In this document: positions 35,657 through 45,901 of the stretch, piece after piece
Layout: the number at the start of each line of letters is the position of its first letter
How positions within the stretch are numbered: position 1 is the first letter of the stretch
Assembly (NCBI RefSeq): GCF_000203815.1
Contig: NW_004457729.1
Location: forward strand, 3,224,674-3,288,673
Source of the DNA: Cavenderia fasciculata
Taxonomy: Eukaryota; Evosea; Eumycetozoa; Acytosteliales; Cavenderiaceae
DNA length: 64,000 bases
Direction: 5' to 3'
Program-made: the position numbers and the translations under genes
The notes under the pieces: generated by a model
Seen by the model: the letters and a program-made list of their open reading frames with translations, nothing else
What the model was told of the DNA's origin: nothing
The model's database searches: none

Positions 35657-37055
35657 TTATTCAAGTTCTGGAAAATTGTATATAATTTTTGATATCCAAG
35701 ATGATTTACCAAACATTTTGTGCATTTGCATAGCATTTGAGTAATAAATGGTTGTTGTACATTGATTCATTTGATCTCCAAAGAATTGTATAGATTCTTT
35801 GGTGTATATACTATTGAGGTAATCAATCATCTTTTGATACTTTTTTAATTGATATTCATGGTCATGGTCATGGTCGTGGTTGTTTATATCATCTTTGTAT
35901 CGTTGATAGAAATAGGTTTTGGTAGGATCTGGGTATGAAATATAATAAAGTTTATCCTTGCCATCATATTTTATAAACTCTGGAAGCATTACTTCAAGTG
36001 GTCCACAATCAATGTTTATGTTTTCATACAAATATCTAGAAAAGAAAGTTAATTAATAATAGAATAGGTTAGGGTTAGTAATTAGTAATTTAATATTTGT
36101 GTAATCTTTTTAAATATTTCAAAGGAGTTTAACACCAACCAACATACTTTAATAATGTTAAATTACTACTTTTAGCAGCCATTGTAAGTACCAGTGATGA
36201 AGATAGACATATTCCCTTAAATTTGTCCAGTAGATAGACAACATAGTCATATTTTCCATCATGACATGCAATCTCTACTATTTTAGGTGTTATTTGTTCT
36301 TGTGCTATTTCTATGCCATTGTCTAACAATATCTTGATAACCTTGTAATTCCCATGCATTGCAATCCAATCGAATTTAAAAAGGGATGAGTCGATTTGAT
36401 CTTTGTACTTTTTGACGAGATACTCTAAAATGAGTGTACTGTCTCGTTGGGTTGATGGTTGTTCAGTTGCGCACTGTACAATGGATTGGGGATAAAGGTT
36501 GTATGGGTATTTGAAAGCATATGATAGTTTTTCGAGTAAATATTGTACAGCTTGTAGATTATTGGATTGAATGGTTGCAATGACAATCTCGTTGCTGTAC
36601 AAAAAGATGATCTCTTCTTCTTGTCGCATTTTAACAGCTAATTGACTTTTAGTATATTCAATAGCTTCAATCAACTTGCATGCATCTTCTCTATACCATT
36701 GATGATTGTATGCCAGTCGATTCAACAACTTGACATCACAATATATTTCCATGGCAATACCGAGTACCTTTTTATAATCATCTAAAACAAAGTACTTGTT
36801 TCGTAGTATGGTATCTACTATCGCAGTGTTCTTTGGTTTGTACTTCATTTGATCCACAAATGATTGTGGATACAATCTAAACTTTTCAATTACCAACCTA
36901 TCATACCCATTCTTTGATGCCCATTCAAACAATACATCTTTAAATCCATATGATATCTTCTTACCCAATGTCTTGTGTATTTGAGGTATTTGATTAAATA
37001 TACATTTAAAGAGATATACATTTCTAAATGTTATAAAGAATAGATCATTATCCAT
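35657..37055 (-). CDS. Atypical ankyrin-family paralogue C
   Basis: Exons 36148-37055 and 35657-36035 encode 428 residues. N-terminal MDNDLFFITFRNVYLFKCIF, GKKISYGFKDVLFEWASKNG, then ankyrin-like units ending IACHDGKYDYVVYLLDKF and AAKSSNLTLLKY. Exon 2 carries the family C-terminal region (YENINIDCGPLEVMLPEFI, then a His/Asp repeat, YQLKKYQKMIDYLNSIY). Most similar to paralogue D by eye. Confidence 0.87.
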
Positions 37056-37213
37056 ATTTGTATATTACATATTCGAATTGCTTTCTAAAATAATAGAAAA
37101 GAACAACCTTAGAATTATCTTTGGACAAGTCAACAATCTTTTGTTTTTCTCTTATCTTTTTTTTAACAGTTAATATTAATCATGATTGAAAGGACTGTTA
37201 TATTATTTATTAT

Positions 37214-38593
37214 TTATTCAAATTCAGGAAAATAATACTGTAATTTAGATGTCCACCAGTGTGATGATTTACCAAACATATTGTGCATTTGGATGAGAGT
37301 ATATTTAGTTGATCCATCTTGATTCATTTGATCTCCAAAGAATTGTATCGATTCCGTGGTGTATATACTCTTGAGGTAATCAATGATTTCTTGATACTTT
37401 TTTAATTGATATTCCTCGTCATGATCATGGTCGTGGTCGTGGTTATGGTTGCTGGGTTCTTTGGAGAGTCGATTATAGAAATAGGTTTTGGTAGGATCCG
37501 GGTATGAAATATAATAAAGTTTATCATTTTCATTATATTTTATAAACTCTGAAAGTATTACTTCAAGTGGTCCACAATCAATGTTTATGTTTTCATACAA
37601 ATATCTAAAAAAGAATAAAAAAGAAAGAAATAAAGTAAATAAATATTCATTAATGAATCATACAACCAACTTATTTAAACTATGACAAACATACTTTAAT
37701 AATTTTAAATTACTACTTTTAGCAGCCATTAAAAGTACACGTGATAAAGATAGATCATTTGATATATTTTTAATTTGTGAGAGTAGATAGACAACCAAAT
37801 CATATTGTCCATTGTAACATGCAATCTCTACTATGGTTGGTGTTATATATTCTTTTGTTTCTTTGATGCCATTATTTAACAATATCTCTATTAGATTGTA
37901 GTTTCCGTGCATTACAATCGACTTGATATTTAAAAGTGAAGGGTAGACTTCATTTTTATACTTTTTGATGAGGTACTCTAAAATGAGTGTACTTTGTCCA
38001 AGAGTTGGTAGTTGTCCACATGCAAACACTATAATCGATTGAGGAACAAGTTTGGCAGTGTAAACTAGTTTTTCGAGTACATATTGTACAGCTTGTAGAT
38101 TATTGGATTGAATGGTAGCAGTGACGATCTTGGTACTGTAATAGTAGAGGAATTCGTCTTGTCGGTATTGTCGTTTACCTACTAATTGCGTTTTAGTGTA
38201 TTCTATAGCTTCAATCAACTTGCATGCATCGTCTCTATACCATTGATGATTCATTGCCAGACTATCCAACAACCTGATAAAATTATTGGTTTCCATACCA
38301 AGTACCTTTTTATAATCATCTAAAACAAGGTACTTGTTTAAAAGTACAGCATCTGCGATCGCTGCATTGGTATAGTTGTATTTGTTTAATTGATCTTTAA
38401 GTGATTGTGGATACAATCTAAACTTTTCAATGACCAATCTATCATACCCATTCTTTGATGCCCATGCAAACAATACATCTTTGATTGTATATGATTTCTT
38501 TCCTAAAGTCTTGTGTATTTGAGTCACCTGATTAAATATACTTTTGAAAAGATAGATATTTCTAATTGTTTTAAAGAATATATCATTATCCAT
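37214..38593 (-). CDS. Atypical ankyrin-family paralogue D
   Basis: Exons 37695-38593 and 37214-37604 encode 429 residues. I place the start at 38593 (MDNDIFFKTIRNIYLF) by analogy with paralogues B and C, although the frame is open for 25 more codons upstream to 38668. The same ankyrin-like core and C-terminal region (YENINIDCGPLEVILSEFI) with an expanded HDHDHDHD stretch are present. The first gene of the tandem array in transcription order. Confidence 0.87.
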
Positions 38594-38695
38594 ATCTTTG
38601 AAGAAAGAATGATTATTTAAAAGAAAGAATCGATGGTCTTTCTTTTTTTTTTCCGCTCTACTTGTCAAAAATTTGAAGTATGTATTTTATTTTTT

Positions 38696-39472
38696 TTATA
38701 ATATATTTCTTTTAGTCTTGTAACAAGTAATACAAGCATAGGATTTTTTAGTATCTCCAAATTTATAAGAAATCGAAGGAAAATCCTTTAATGATCCAGA
38801 GCTATATGGACAGTAGGAGCAAGTGATGGTGTATTTAGGTGGATTCGCTAGTTTGACAAAGTTGTATTCGTTGGTACCTTGGTCGGCAAACGATGGTACA
38901 CCCATCATTCTTTGGCACTCCAAACATTTTTGCCATGCACCTCGGTGTTTGAGTTCAAAATGAGTGTTGCAGACAGTGTATCTATCATGGTTTCTAGAAC
39001 ACGAGTTTCTGGCAAACGACATGAGTTGATATTTGTCATAGTCGTCGCAAATGATGTTCTTGCAGCATTTGGTGACCCTCATCTTTCCAGTCTTTCCACA
39101 TAGTCCACAATGTGATCCAGCTGGTGGAACAGGTACAAAAGTGGTGGTGGTCGTTGGTTCTGCTTCAAATGATGATGTTGATTTGTTTTTCTTCTTTTTC
39201 TTTTTCTTCTTTTTCTTTTTTGTAGTTTCTTCTCCTTCTCCTTCTCCTTCTCCTTCTTCTTCTTGATCATTGTTGCCGGCAAAAGTTGAAGTAGTAGAGG
39301 TAGAGGAAGAAGAATTGTCATTGCTAGTTGTTTCGGCTGCTACGAGAGATGCAGGTTTCTTTTTAACTGTTTTCTTTCTCCTTTCTTCACCTGCTACCAC
39401 CTCTTCATTTGTTGAAGAGATAATAGTACTGTCAGTGCTCCCCTCTTTGTTTGAAGAGAAGGTCGTTGACAT
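38696..39472 (-). CDS. Cysteine/histidine-rich zinc-binding protein
   Basis: A single exon of 258 residues. The first half is S/T/E-rich with a poly-K run (a possible nuclear signal). From about residue 121 there is a Cys/His-rich module: CGLCGKTGKMRVTKCCKNIIC, then SFARNSCSRNHDRYTVCNTHFE, CLECQRMM, and finally CSYCPY...CITCYKTK. The spacing fits several zinc sites. Similar CGLCGKTGK...SYARNSC proteins occur in fungi and other amoebae to my recollection, with unknown function. Confidence 0.85.
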   Translation of the reverse strand: MSTTFSSNKEGSTDSTIISSTNEEVVAGEERRKKTVKKKPASLVAAETTSNDNSSSSTSTTSTFAGNNDQEEEGEGEGEGEETTKKKKKKKKKKKNKSTSSFEAEPTTTTTFVPVPPAGSHCGLCGKTGKMRVTKCCKNIICDDYDKYQLMSFARNSCSRNHDRYTVCNTHFELKHRGAWQKCLECQRMMGVPSFADQGTNEYNFVKLANPPKYTITCSYCPYSSGSLKDFPSISYKFGDTKKSYACITCYKTKRNIL

Positions 39473-40023
39473 GGTACGTATAGAAGATAAGAGATGAAGT
39501 TATGCTTTTAACTGGTGTCAACACCTTTGAACAACACAACAACAAAATAAAATAAAACCAAATTGGTGTGTTCAAAATGACAGAGCGAACAAAGTGTACA
39601 CCTGTTTTGAAGTACACCATCAATAATAATATAATATTTGTTGTATCGTATTGTAGAAGTGCCAAGTTAATCTTAAGTGATGATTTTGGATACAACCTAT
39701 CATACCCATGATGGGCTCGTCTATATGATCTTTTGTTATATAACTCTCTCTTTATCTCTTTTATCTTTTTTTTTTTTTGAAGTAAGCACAAATTAAACTG
39801 ATAATATCTGGGATACCAGTGATTACCAACCTGCTCTGCGCAGAGCGGTGTCGAATTGTTCGTGTCATTGGGAATTTCAAGCATCGAAAAATCTCATTGC
39901 CAAAAGACAAAGCATAAGCATTGTCAAGCTGGTACCATTCATTTTCAAAAGTTAGCTGAGAATATATATATATATAGATATATATATAGATATATAAAAG
40001 AAGAAGAAGAGAGAGATAGAGAG
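39473..40023. other. Intergenic with decayed ankyrin-family fragment and GC palindrome
   Basis: Contains the relic described separately (39560-39725) and a 14-bp perfect palindrome GCTCTGCGCAGAGC at 39833-39846. The rest is AT-rich promoter DNA of the beta-lactamase-fold gene. Confidence 0.6.
39560..39725 (-). pseudogene. Relic of the ankyrin-family paralogue array
   Basis: On the minus strand, short blocks match paralogue B in order: ATGGGTATGATAGG (GYDR), the LYPQSLKDQ region, GATGGTGTACTTCAAAACA (DGVLQN) and GCTCTGTCATTTTG. They are separated by deletions and frame changes. No open frame remains; it is a fifth, dead member of the 32-38.6 kb family, separated from it by the zinc-protein gene. 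Confidence 0.75.
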
Positions 40024-41664
40024 ATGAGATTACAATCAAGAGGAATATTCATCTCTGTGATGATTGCAATGTCGATGATGTTGTTGATTGTTGTCAATGC
40101 TAGTACTACTAGCAGCGACGAATCAATTTGGAACCCAGTCACAGCATTCTTACAATCAGCAGTCAATAATGGTACCTTCCCAGGATGTGTTGCACTCGTT
40201 GGTAACAAAGATGGTGTATTATATTCACAAGCTGTAGGTTCATTCACCTATGGCATCCCAACTCCTCTTAATAAGCCTGTCAACCCTCCAATGCAATTAG
40301 ATGTATGTTATATAAACCAAAACAAAATAGATTGTATCTATCTATCTATCTATGTATATATATTAACAATGATGTATCTATTGCTTGTTCTATTATTTAT
40401 TATTTAAAAGACATTATTTGATATGGCTAGTTGTTCAAAGGTGACTGCTACAACCACTGCAATCGCACAATTTTATCAACGTGGTGAAATCGATCTTCAT
40501 TCTACCATCGAGTCTATCTTGGGCGACCAATTTGGTGTCAATGGAAAGAGTGACATTACAGTACTCAATTGTTTATTACACAACTCTGGTTTCTTCCCAG
40601 ACCCTAACCCATTCTTTAGTATGTCTAAATATTAATAATATTGATAATAATAATAGTAGTATTTTTAATTAATTCTATTTGTCTCTATAGATACACCAGA
40701 ATTCAATTGTCCAGCAACCCAATTCTATAATCCACCAATGGATTTCTCATGTCAAGCTCAAATCTTTAATAATATTATGAATCAATCTTTGATGAATCCA
40801 ATTGGTTCAACTTATGTTTACAGTGATCTAAAGTATGTAATTAATGAATATATATTTCCTTTATATATATCAATATATATATTAATGTTAATTTGTGATT
40901 GGTTATAGTTTCATGACATTAATGTATGTAGTTGGACACTATGCAAAGAATTATGGATATATTACAGTTGAAGATTTAGCACCAGAATGTTATAATAAGG
41001 GTGGTCCAGGTTCGGAACAATGTTTCTATGAGGCCTATGTAAGAAGATTTGTGTTTGGTAATTTGGGATTAAAGTTTACAAATTATCTTCAACCAGCCTA
41101 TCTATGGGACAGCTGTGCACCAACTGAAAATGATACCTCTTACATGCACACAACCATTCAAGGTGTTGTTTCAGATGGTAATGCCTATGCTATGGGAGGT
41201 GTCGGTGGTCACGCCGGTGTCTTTTCCAATGCACCAGAAATGTTTACATTCATGTCTTCGTTGATGTACGCTACCGAAGATAGCGACTATATCAATAGTA
41301 CTACTGTCAAGTATTTCACAACTGAATATAATCATACTCAAAGTAGCAGAGCTATTGGTTGGAATACAAATGATCCAACTGTTTTTGGTATGTAAAATTA
41401 AATTAATTAAATTATAATTCTATTTACTAATATTTATTTACTTATTTAGATGAAGGATGGGGACAAGCATGTGGTAGTTTATCATCAACAACTTGGATGC
41501 ATTTAGGATACACTGGAACCATGTTGTGTGGTGATCCAGAGAGACAATTGATCGTCATTTTGTTGACCAACCGTGTATATCCAAATCCAAGCAATGAACT
41601 CATTCTAAATGTCAGAAAACCATTTGCAACTCTTGTTCAGCAAATATATGATGCCAATTTTTAA
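40024..41664 (+). CDS. Secreted serine beta-lactamase-fold protein (class C-like)
   Basis: Exons 40024-40302, 40411-40618, 40691-40832, 40909-41387 and 41450-41664 encode 440 residues. Residues 8-27 form a signal peptide (IFISVMIAMSMMLLIVVNA). The fold's motifs are present: the nucleophile S-x-x-K in MASCSKVTA, the Y-x-N counterpart in YVYSDLNFM, and a C-terminal small-residue motif in HLGYTGTMLC. Several N-glycosylation sites occur (NGT, NDT, NST, NHT). Eukaryotic members act as esterases or peptidases (LACTB family) and in dictyostelids are numerous; the substrate is unknown. Confidence 0.92.
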
Positions 41665-41784
41665 AAGATCAATCGGCTGAATAAACTATTCAAAATAAAA
41701 TTAACTTAATATATAAAAAAAACAAGGGAGTCATTTTGAAGTAATGTTTTAATCTAATCTAACAATAATTGTTCAACATTTATT

Positions 41785-43983
41785 TTATTCATCATGGACG
41801 ATGATCTTGTCATCTTCATCAACGATTGGACACAAAGTTTCTGGAGAGACAACAGAGTTGAAAGTCATTTGGAGAGCAAATTGATGAACTCTCTCTATAT
41901 CATCGTCTCGCGATTTGATGGTTTTTTTGTTCTTGGTCTCTGTTTTGACATAGGATTGTTGAGAGAAAGTTGAATAGTTTTTTTCTTGGACAACAAAGAA
42001 AAGAAAGATATCTTTTGTGTGACTGGGATCGAGAGAATGCAAGAGATTGTGAAGACCAGAGGACTTTATCGAATGAGAATCAGATACGGTCATCTGAAAC
42101 AAAAACTTTGGTTTGATGATTGAATCAACAGCCTCAAAATCTCTGTTGTTTGGTCTAAGATAAACATTTTCGTCATACTCGAGAATATTATAGTCAAAGA
42201 ATTCCTTTTGTGTGCTCGGTTCCAATTTCAATGTATATAAATTTGTAGACTAGGTAGGGCATATGAGTACGACATCAAAAATGAATAAAATATTTCTCTG
42301 CAACATACTTGATCAAATTATATGGGAGACAACTTTTCCATTGTAGTCTTGGTCTGTAAAGGACGAACAAAGAATGTTCCGCCAACTGTCAACGTTTGAT
42401 GCGAGAGTTGCTCGAACATTGCACTTCCAAACGATGAGGACAAAAATGATGAGGTTTTCATTTGATCCAAAAGATCATTGGTCCATCTCCAGTAAAATCG
42501 TTGAAATAATTTCTGCTTGATAAAGGGTGATCCAATTACCATTCTTTGTTGCACATAGTCTGTGTTAGGAACCACATCAAGGTGCATAACCTTGTGACTT
42601 CCAGGTTCTTCTAACTCTTGTTGATTGACTGATCTCAAACAAGCAGCACCACATCTAGATATTGCCAAAAGGAGTGTGTTTTGTTCGCTTGGCGATATTT
42701 TCTCAAAGACATATCTATTAGAAATAAAAGTTAAATAGGACATTATTGTATAGTTTTTTTGTTTTTAAGGAACATACCTTGGCACTCCACCCCATCGACG
42801 GAAACGAATCAATGTTTCATTGATAAAAGATTCTCTATTGTTATCATCGTCTTTACAATAAATAGGTATTGAACCCTTGATCTCATAATAGGTCCAAATA
42901 GGGAGTATTACTGAGGCAGAAAACTTTTCCTGGTAATGGAAAGAAAAAAAGAAAGGAAAGAGTTAGTAACTTAGTGATTGTATCTATTTAAATTTTCAAA
43001 ATTACAACATACTTTCATATATTTTTCATATATTGTTCGGTCTGGAGAGGAGGCAAACAAAACAAAACATTTACTGGGTAATGGGGTTATACCATCAACA
43101 AAATAAAATGTGTCTGGGTACAAAAGAAAATTGGCAAACTGATCTCTATTTCCTACATACACGGTTGGAAGATTGTCTTTGAATGTGAAAAGGATGGCAT
43201 TGTGATGAACAAAGTCAAAAACAATATTCTTGGGACATGTTTCTAGATTTTGAACCTTTCTCCAAAGATAATAATAAAAGAACATTGACTTACCAATGCC
43301 TGGGTTGCCCTTGACCAAGTAGAGGTTTGCAGGCTTTTCAAATGCTGATATGATATCATACAATTCAACATATGATTCTCTAATGTAAAGTGATGAAAGT
43401 TCTCTTGTTGGAAACACGCACCCATCTTGAAGTGAAAGAATGTTGGTTGTTGTATCCAACTTTGCATTTGCAAGGTGCTTCCAAAAATGAAATTCTTGTC
43501 CCTCTAAAGAAGAAATTAAAAACAAATAAAATGATTAGTAAAGTTGGTTGTCTTTTGCAGTCCTACTCTAGTGGAGATGGAGAGTCTATGGAAACTTTAC
43601 CGGGAATAGGGGGGGGAACAAATTGTCCTAAAGAAAGAGGGGAGATTAGTGCCCTTGACCTGTCAGAGATAATAAAGGAATTTAAATATCTACATACGAT
43701 TGCTAGTATGCTGCTGCTGATGCTGCTGATCTTCAACCTCGACATAGATGTGTGAGCGGTCTGGGAGGGAGATTGTTTGTAATTGTTCAACAGGAACACG
43801 AATGGCATCATTGTTGTTGGGTCGAGGGTCCAGATAGAGTATAATCTTGAGGATGGGAGGGACCTGGAGCATTCTATGATCGGCAATGATCTGACTTAAC
43901 TTTGCATAGGTAGCCTCATTGCTAATTTCAATCTCGGTAGCATTGGTACCATAGTGGACCAAAAGAGTGACAGGATTGTTCAT
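41785..43983 (-). CDS. Crinkler/RHS-type protein (UBL header, P-loop NTPase, nuclease-like tail), interrupted by a stop
   Basis: Exons 43698-43983, 43013-43503, 42778-42929, 42309-42714 and 41785-42249. The header (about 1-95, ending SHIYVEVED) looks ubiquitin-like, as in Crinkler (CRN) proteins. The NTPase has Walker A KGNPGIGKSMFFYYY, the VDGITP and LFASSP segments, and the winged-helix motif GGVPRYVF. The last exon has LFQMTVSDSH, fitting the restriction-endonuclease-like fold of the CRN/RHS family. An in-frame TAA lies at 42318-42320, nine bases before a good GTATGT donor; past it the splice phase holds and the last exon is open for 154 codons. So it is either a 441-residue truncated protein or a recent pseudogene. 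Biological role in amoebae is unknown; related proteins act in conflict between genomes or organisms. Confidence 0.8.
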
Positions 43984-44166
43984 ATTGAAGGAATGAATGA
44001 ATGTATGTACAATTAAATGAATAAACAAAACAAGTAAAATATAAATATAATTATTTGTTTTCCTGTTGAGGAATATTATCGAAATTAAACTTTTATTCAA
44101 AAAAAACATACATTCAAACTTTGTGGTTATAATTTTTCTTATGTTTTGATCAAATAATTTAGAAGA

Positions 44167-45731
44167 ATGGAGCTCTCAAAAGGAGAAGGAGAAGGAGAAC
44201 CAATTAACGATCAATTTGAAGATAATCCATTTTTATTAAACTTACAACCATCATCATCATCATCATCATCATCAAATGACATGGTTGAAGATGATAAAAA
44301 AGAAGAACAAGAATGTAATCATGGTGAAAAGGATAAACATGTCGAACAAAAATCCTCATTATCAATGACACCAACATATATAATACAACCACAACAACAA
44401 AATGAATGGCCAGAGGTAGAATCGATAGCAGATAGAATATCAAGAGAAAGAGAGGAAATGGTTAGAGCTAGCTTGGTAGAAGATCTAGTAGTATCTGTTC
44501 GTTACATTATATATACATTGTTAATGAATCAAGATACAAATACATTAACATCAAATAGTTTTGGTGTTGATCGTCTATGCATGTCTATTGAAAGAATACT
44601 ATGTCATCAATTGAATTCAAGTATGTATTAAAGTCATAGTAAGAATACATGATATATCTTATCTAATCTAATGTAATTAATTGCTTGTTTAAAGGTATAA
44701 CATTATGGAAAGTGATAGTAATGGTTGAACAAGAACAAAGTAGATTGGAAAGATGTTTAAAAGATGTTGGTGAATTTAGAGATATTCAACAATCAAGATC
44801 ATTGTTTAGTGAAAGAGGAAGATATAGATCATACATTAGATCGGTACTGAATCATGGAAAGTTATCACTATTCTTGACTAATCTAACTACATTGGCTGTA
44901 TTGGAAAAGACTGTCGGTACGGCGATGGGATTTCAAACCTATGGATTGGAGTCTATCATTCACCATAAACCATCGATTGATTCTGTTATATCATTGTTTA
45001 AACAGATTGATGATATTAAATTCTCATTAACTTTAAATTCAATGGAATTGGAATTGATAATAGATCAATCTAGTAACAACAGTAACAATAATAATAATAA
45101 TAATAATAATAACAAAGAAGAAGATATAAGGAAAATATTGTATAAAATGGATGATTTAAATGTAAATAATAATAATATTAATATTAATAATAAGAAAATA
45201 GAACAACAACTTGATAAAAAGATAGAGGGAGAACCAACAGACGAAGAATTAATTGCACAATTTGATCAAAATTATGAAGATTTGGAAGGTATAGAATCAC
45301 TCAAATCAAATATTACAAATATATCAAATAATATCATTTCACTTGGAATTAAATCAAATAATAATAATCCAAATAATAATAATAATAATGAAACCAATAT
45401 AATGAATAATCTCAGTCGGGATAAAAAAAATTGGTTCATCAAATCAATCACGTCCAACCAAATGACTGTTGAACAGGCAATGGAGAATATTACAAAAACT
45501 ACATTTGATGACAATCTCGAATCATCATCATCATCATTAATGACAACAACAACAACATCAATACCAAATAATAACAATGATGATTCATCACAACCAATAA
45601 TGTTAGACGATCACAATGAACCACTAGAAGATACAACAACACCAAAAAAGAAAAAGAAAATAATAATAGTCAAAAAGAAAGTAGTAAAGGAAAAGAAGGC
45701 AGTCCCCGAAAGAATAATAAACTTTAATTAA
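44167..45731 (+). CDS. RUN-domain protein
   Basis: Exons 44167-44620 and 44695-45731 encode 496 residues. After an acidic, S-rich N-terminus, residues ~95-290 are helical with RUN-domain hallmarks: LVEDLVVSVRYIIYTLL, ERILCHQL...LWKVIV, and SERGRYRSYIRSVLNHGKLS (the GR.R.WIR.AL..L element). The C-terminal third is N- and S-rich with an acidic patch and a KKKKKIIIVKKKVVKEKK basic end. RUN domains bind small GTPases (Rab/Rap) in membrane traffic. The RUN call rests on pattern, not a profile. Confidence 0.7.
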
Positions 45732-45755
45732 ATAATCTTATACGATTATTTATTT

Positions 45756-45816
45756 AATTATGGACGATGATCATGTCAGTTTCATCAACAATTGGACACA
45801 ACGTTTCTGGAGACTA
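45756..45816 (-). pseudogene. Relic of a Crinkler 3' end
   Basis: About 55 bases match the end of the Crinkler gene (41790-41850), with the same ATGGACGATGATC and CAACAATTGGACACAA blocks and a few substitutions. The match ends abruptly at both sides. Confidence 0.75.
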
Positions 45817-45901
45817 TTTTAACTGAATACTGAGTACAAAAAAAAAAGGAACTTGGATTATCTAATTTATTTTTACTATTCATATTCATTATTAATAATG
45901 A

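Noticed and set aside
42249-42330. A single-base frameshift at the Crinkler exon 4/5 junction
   Set aside because: Rechecking exon lengths shows phase 0 is kept across the splice; the lesion is an in-frame stop, not a frameshift.
44204-44443. Minus-strand frame with poly-M
   Set aside because: Antisense of a TCA repeat in the RUN-domain gene.
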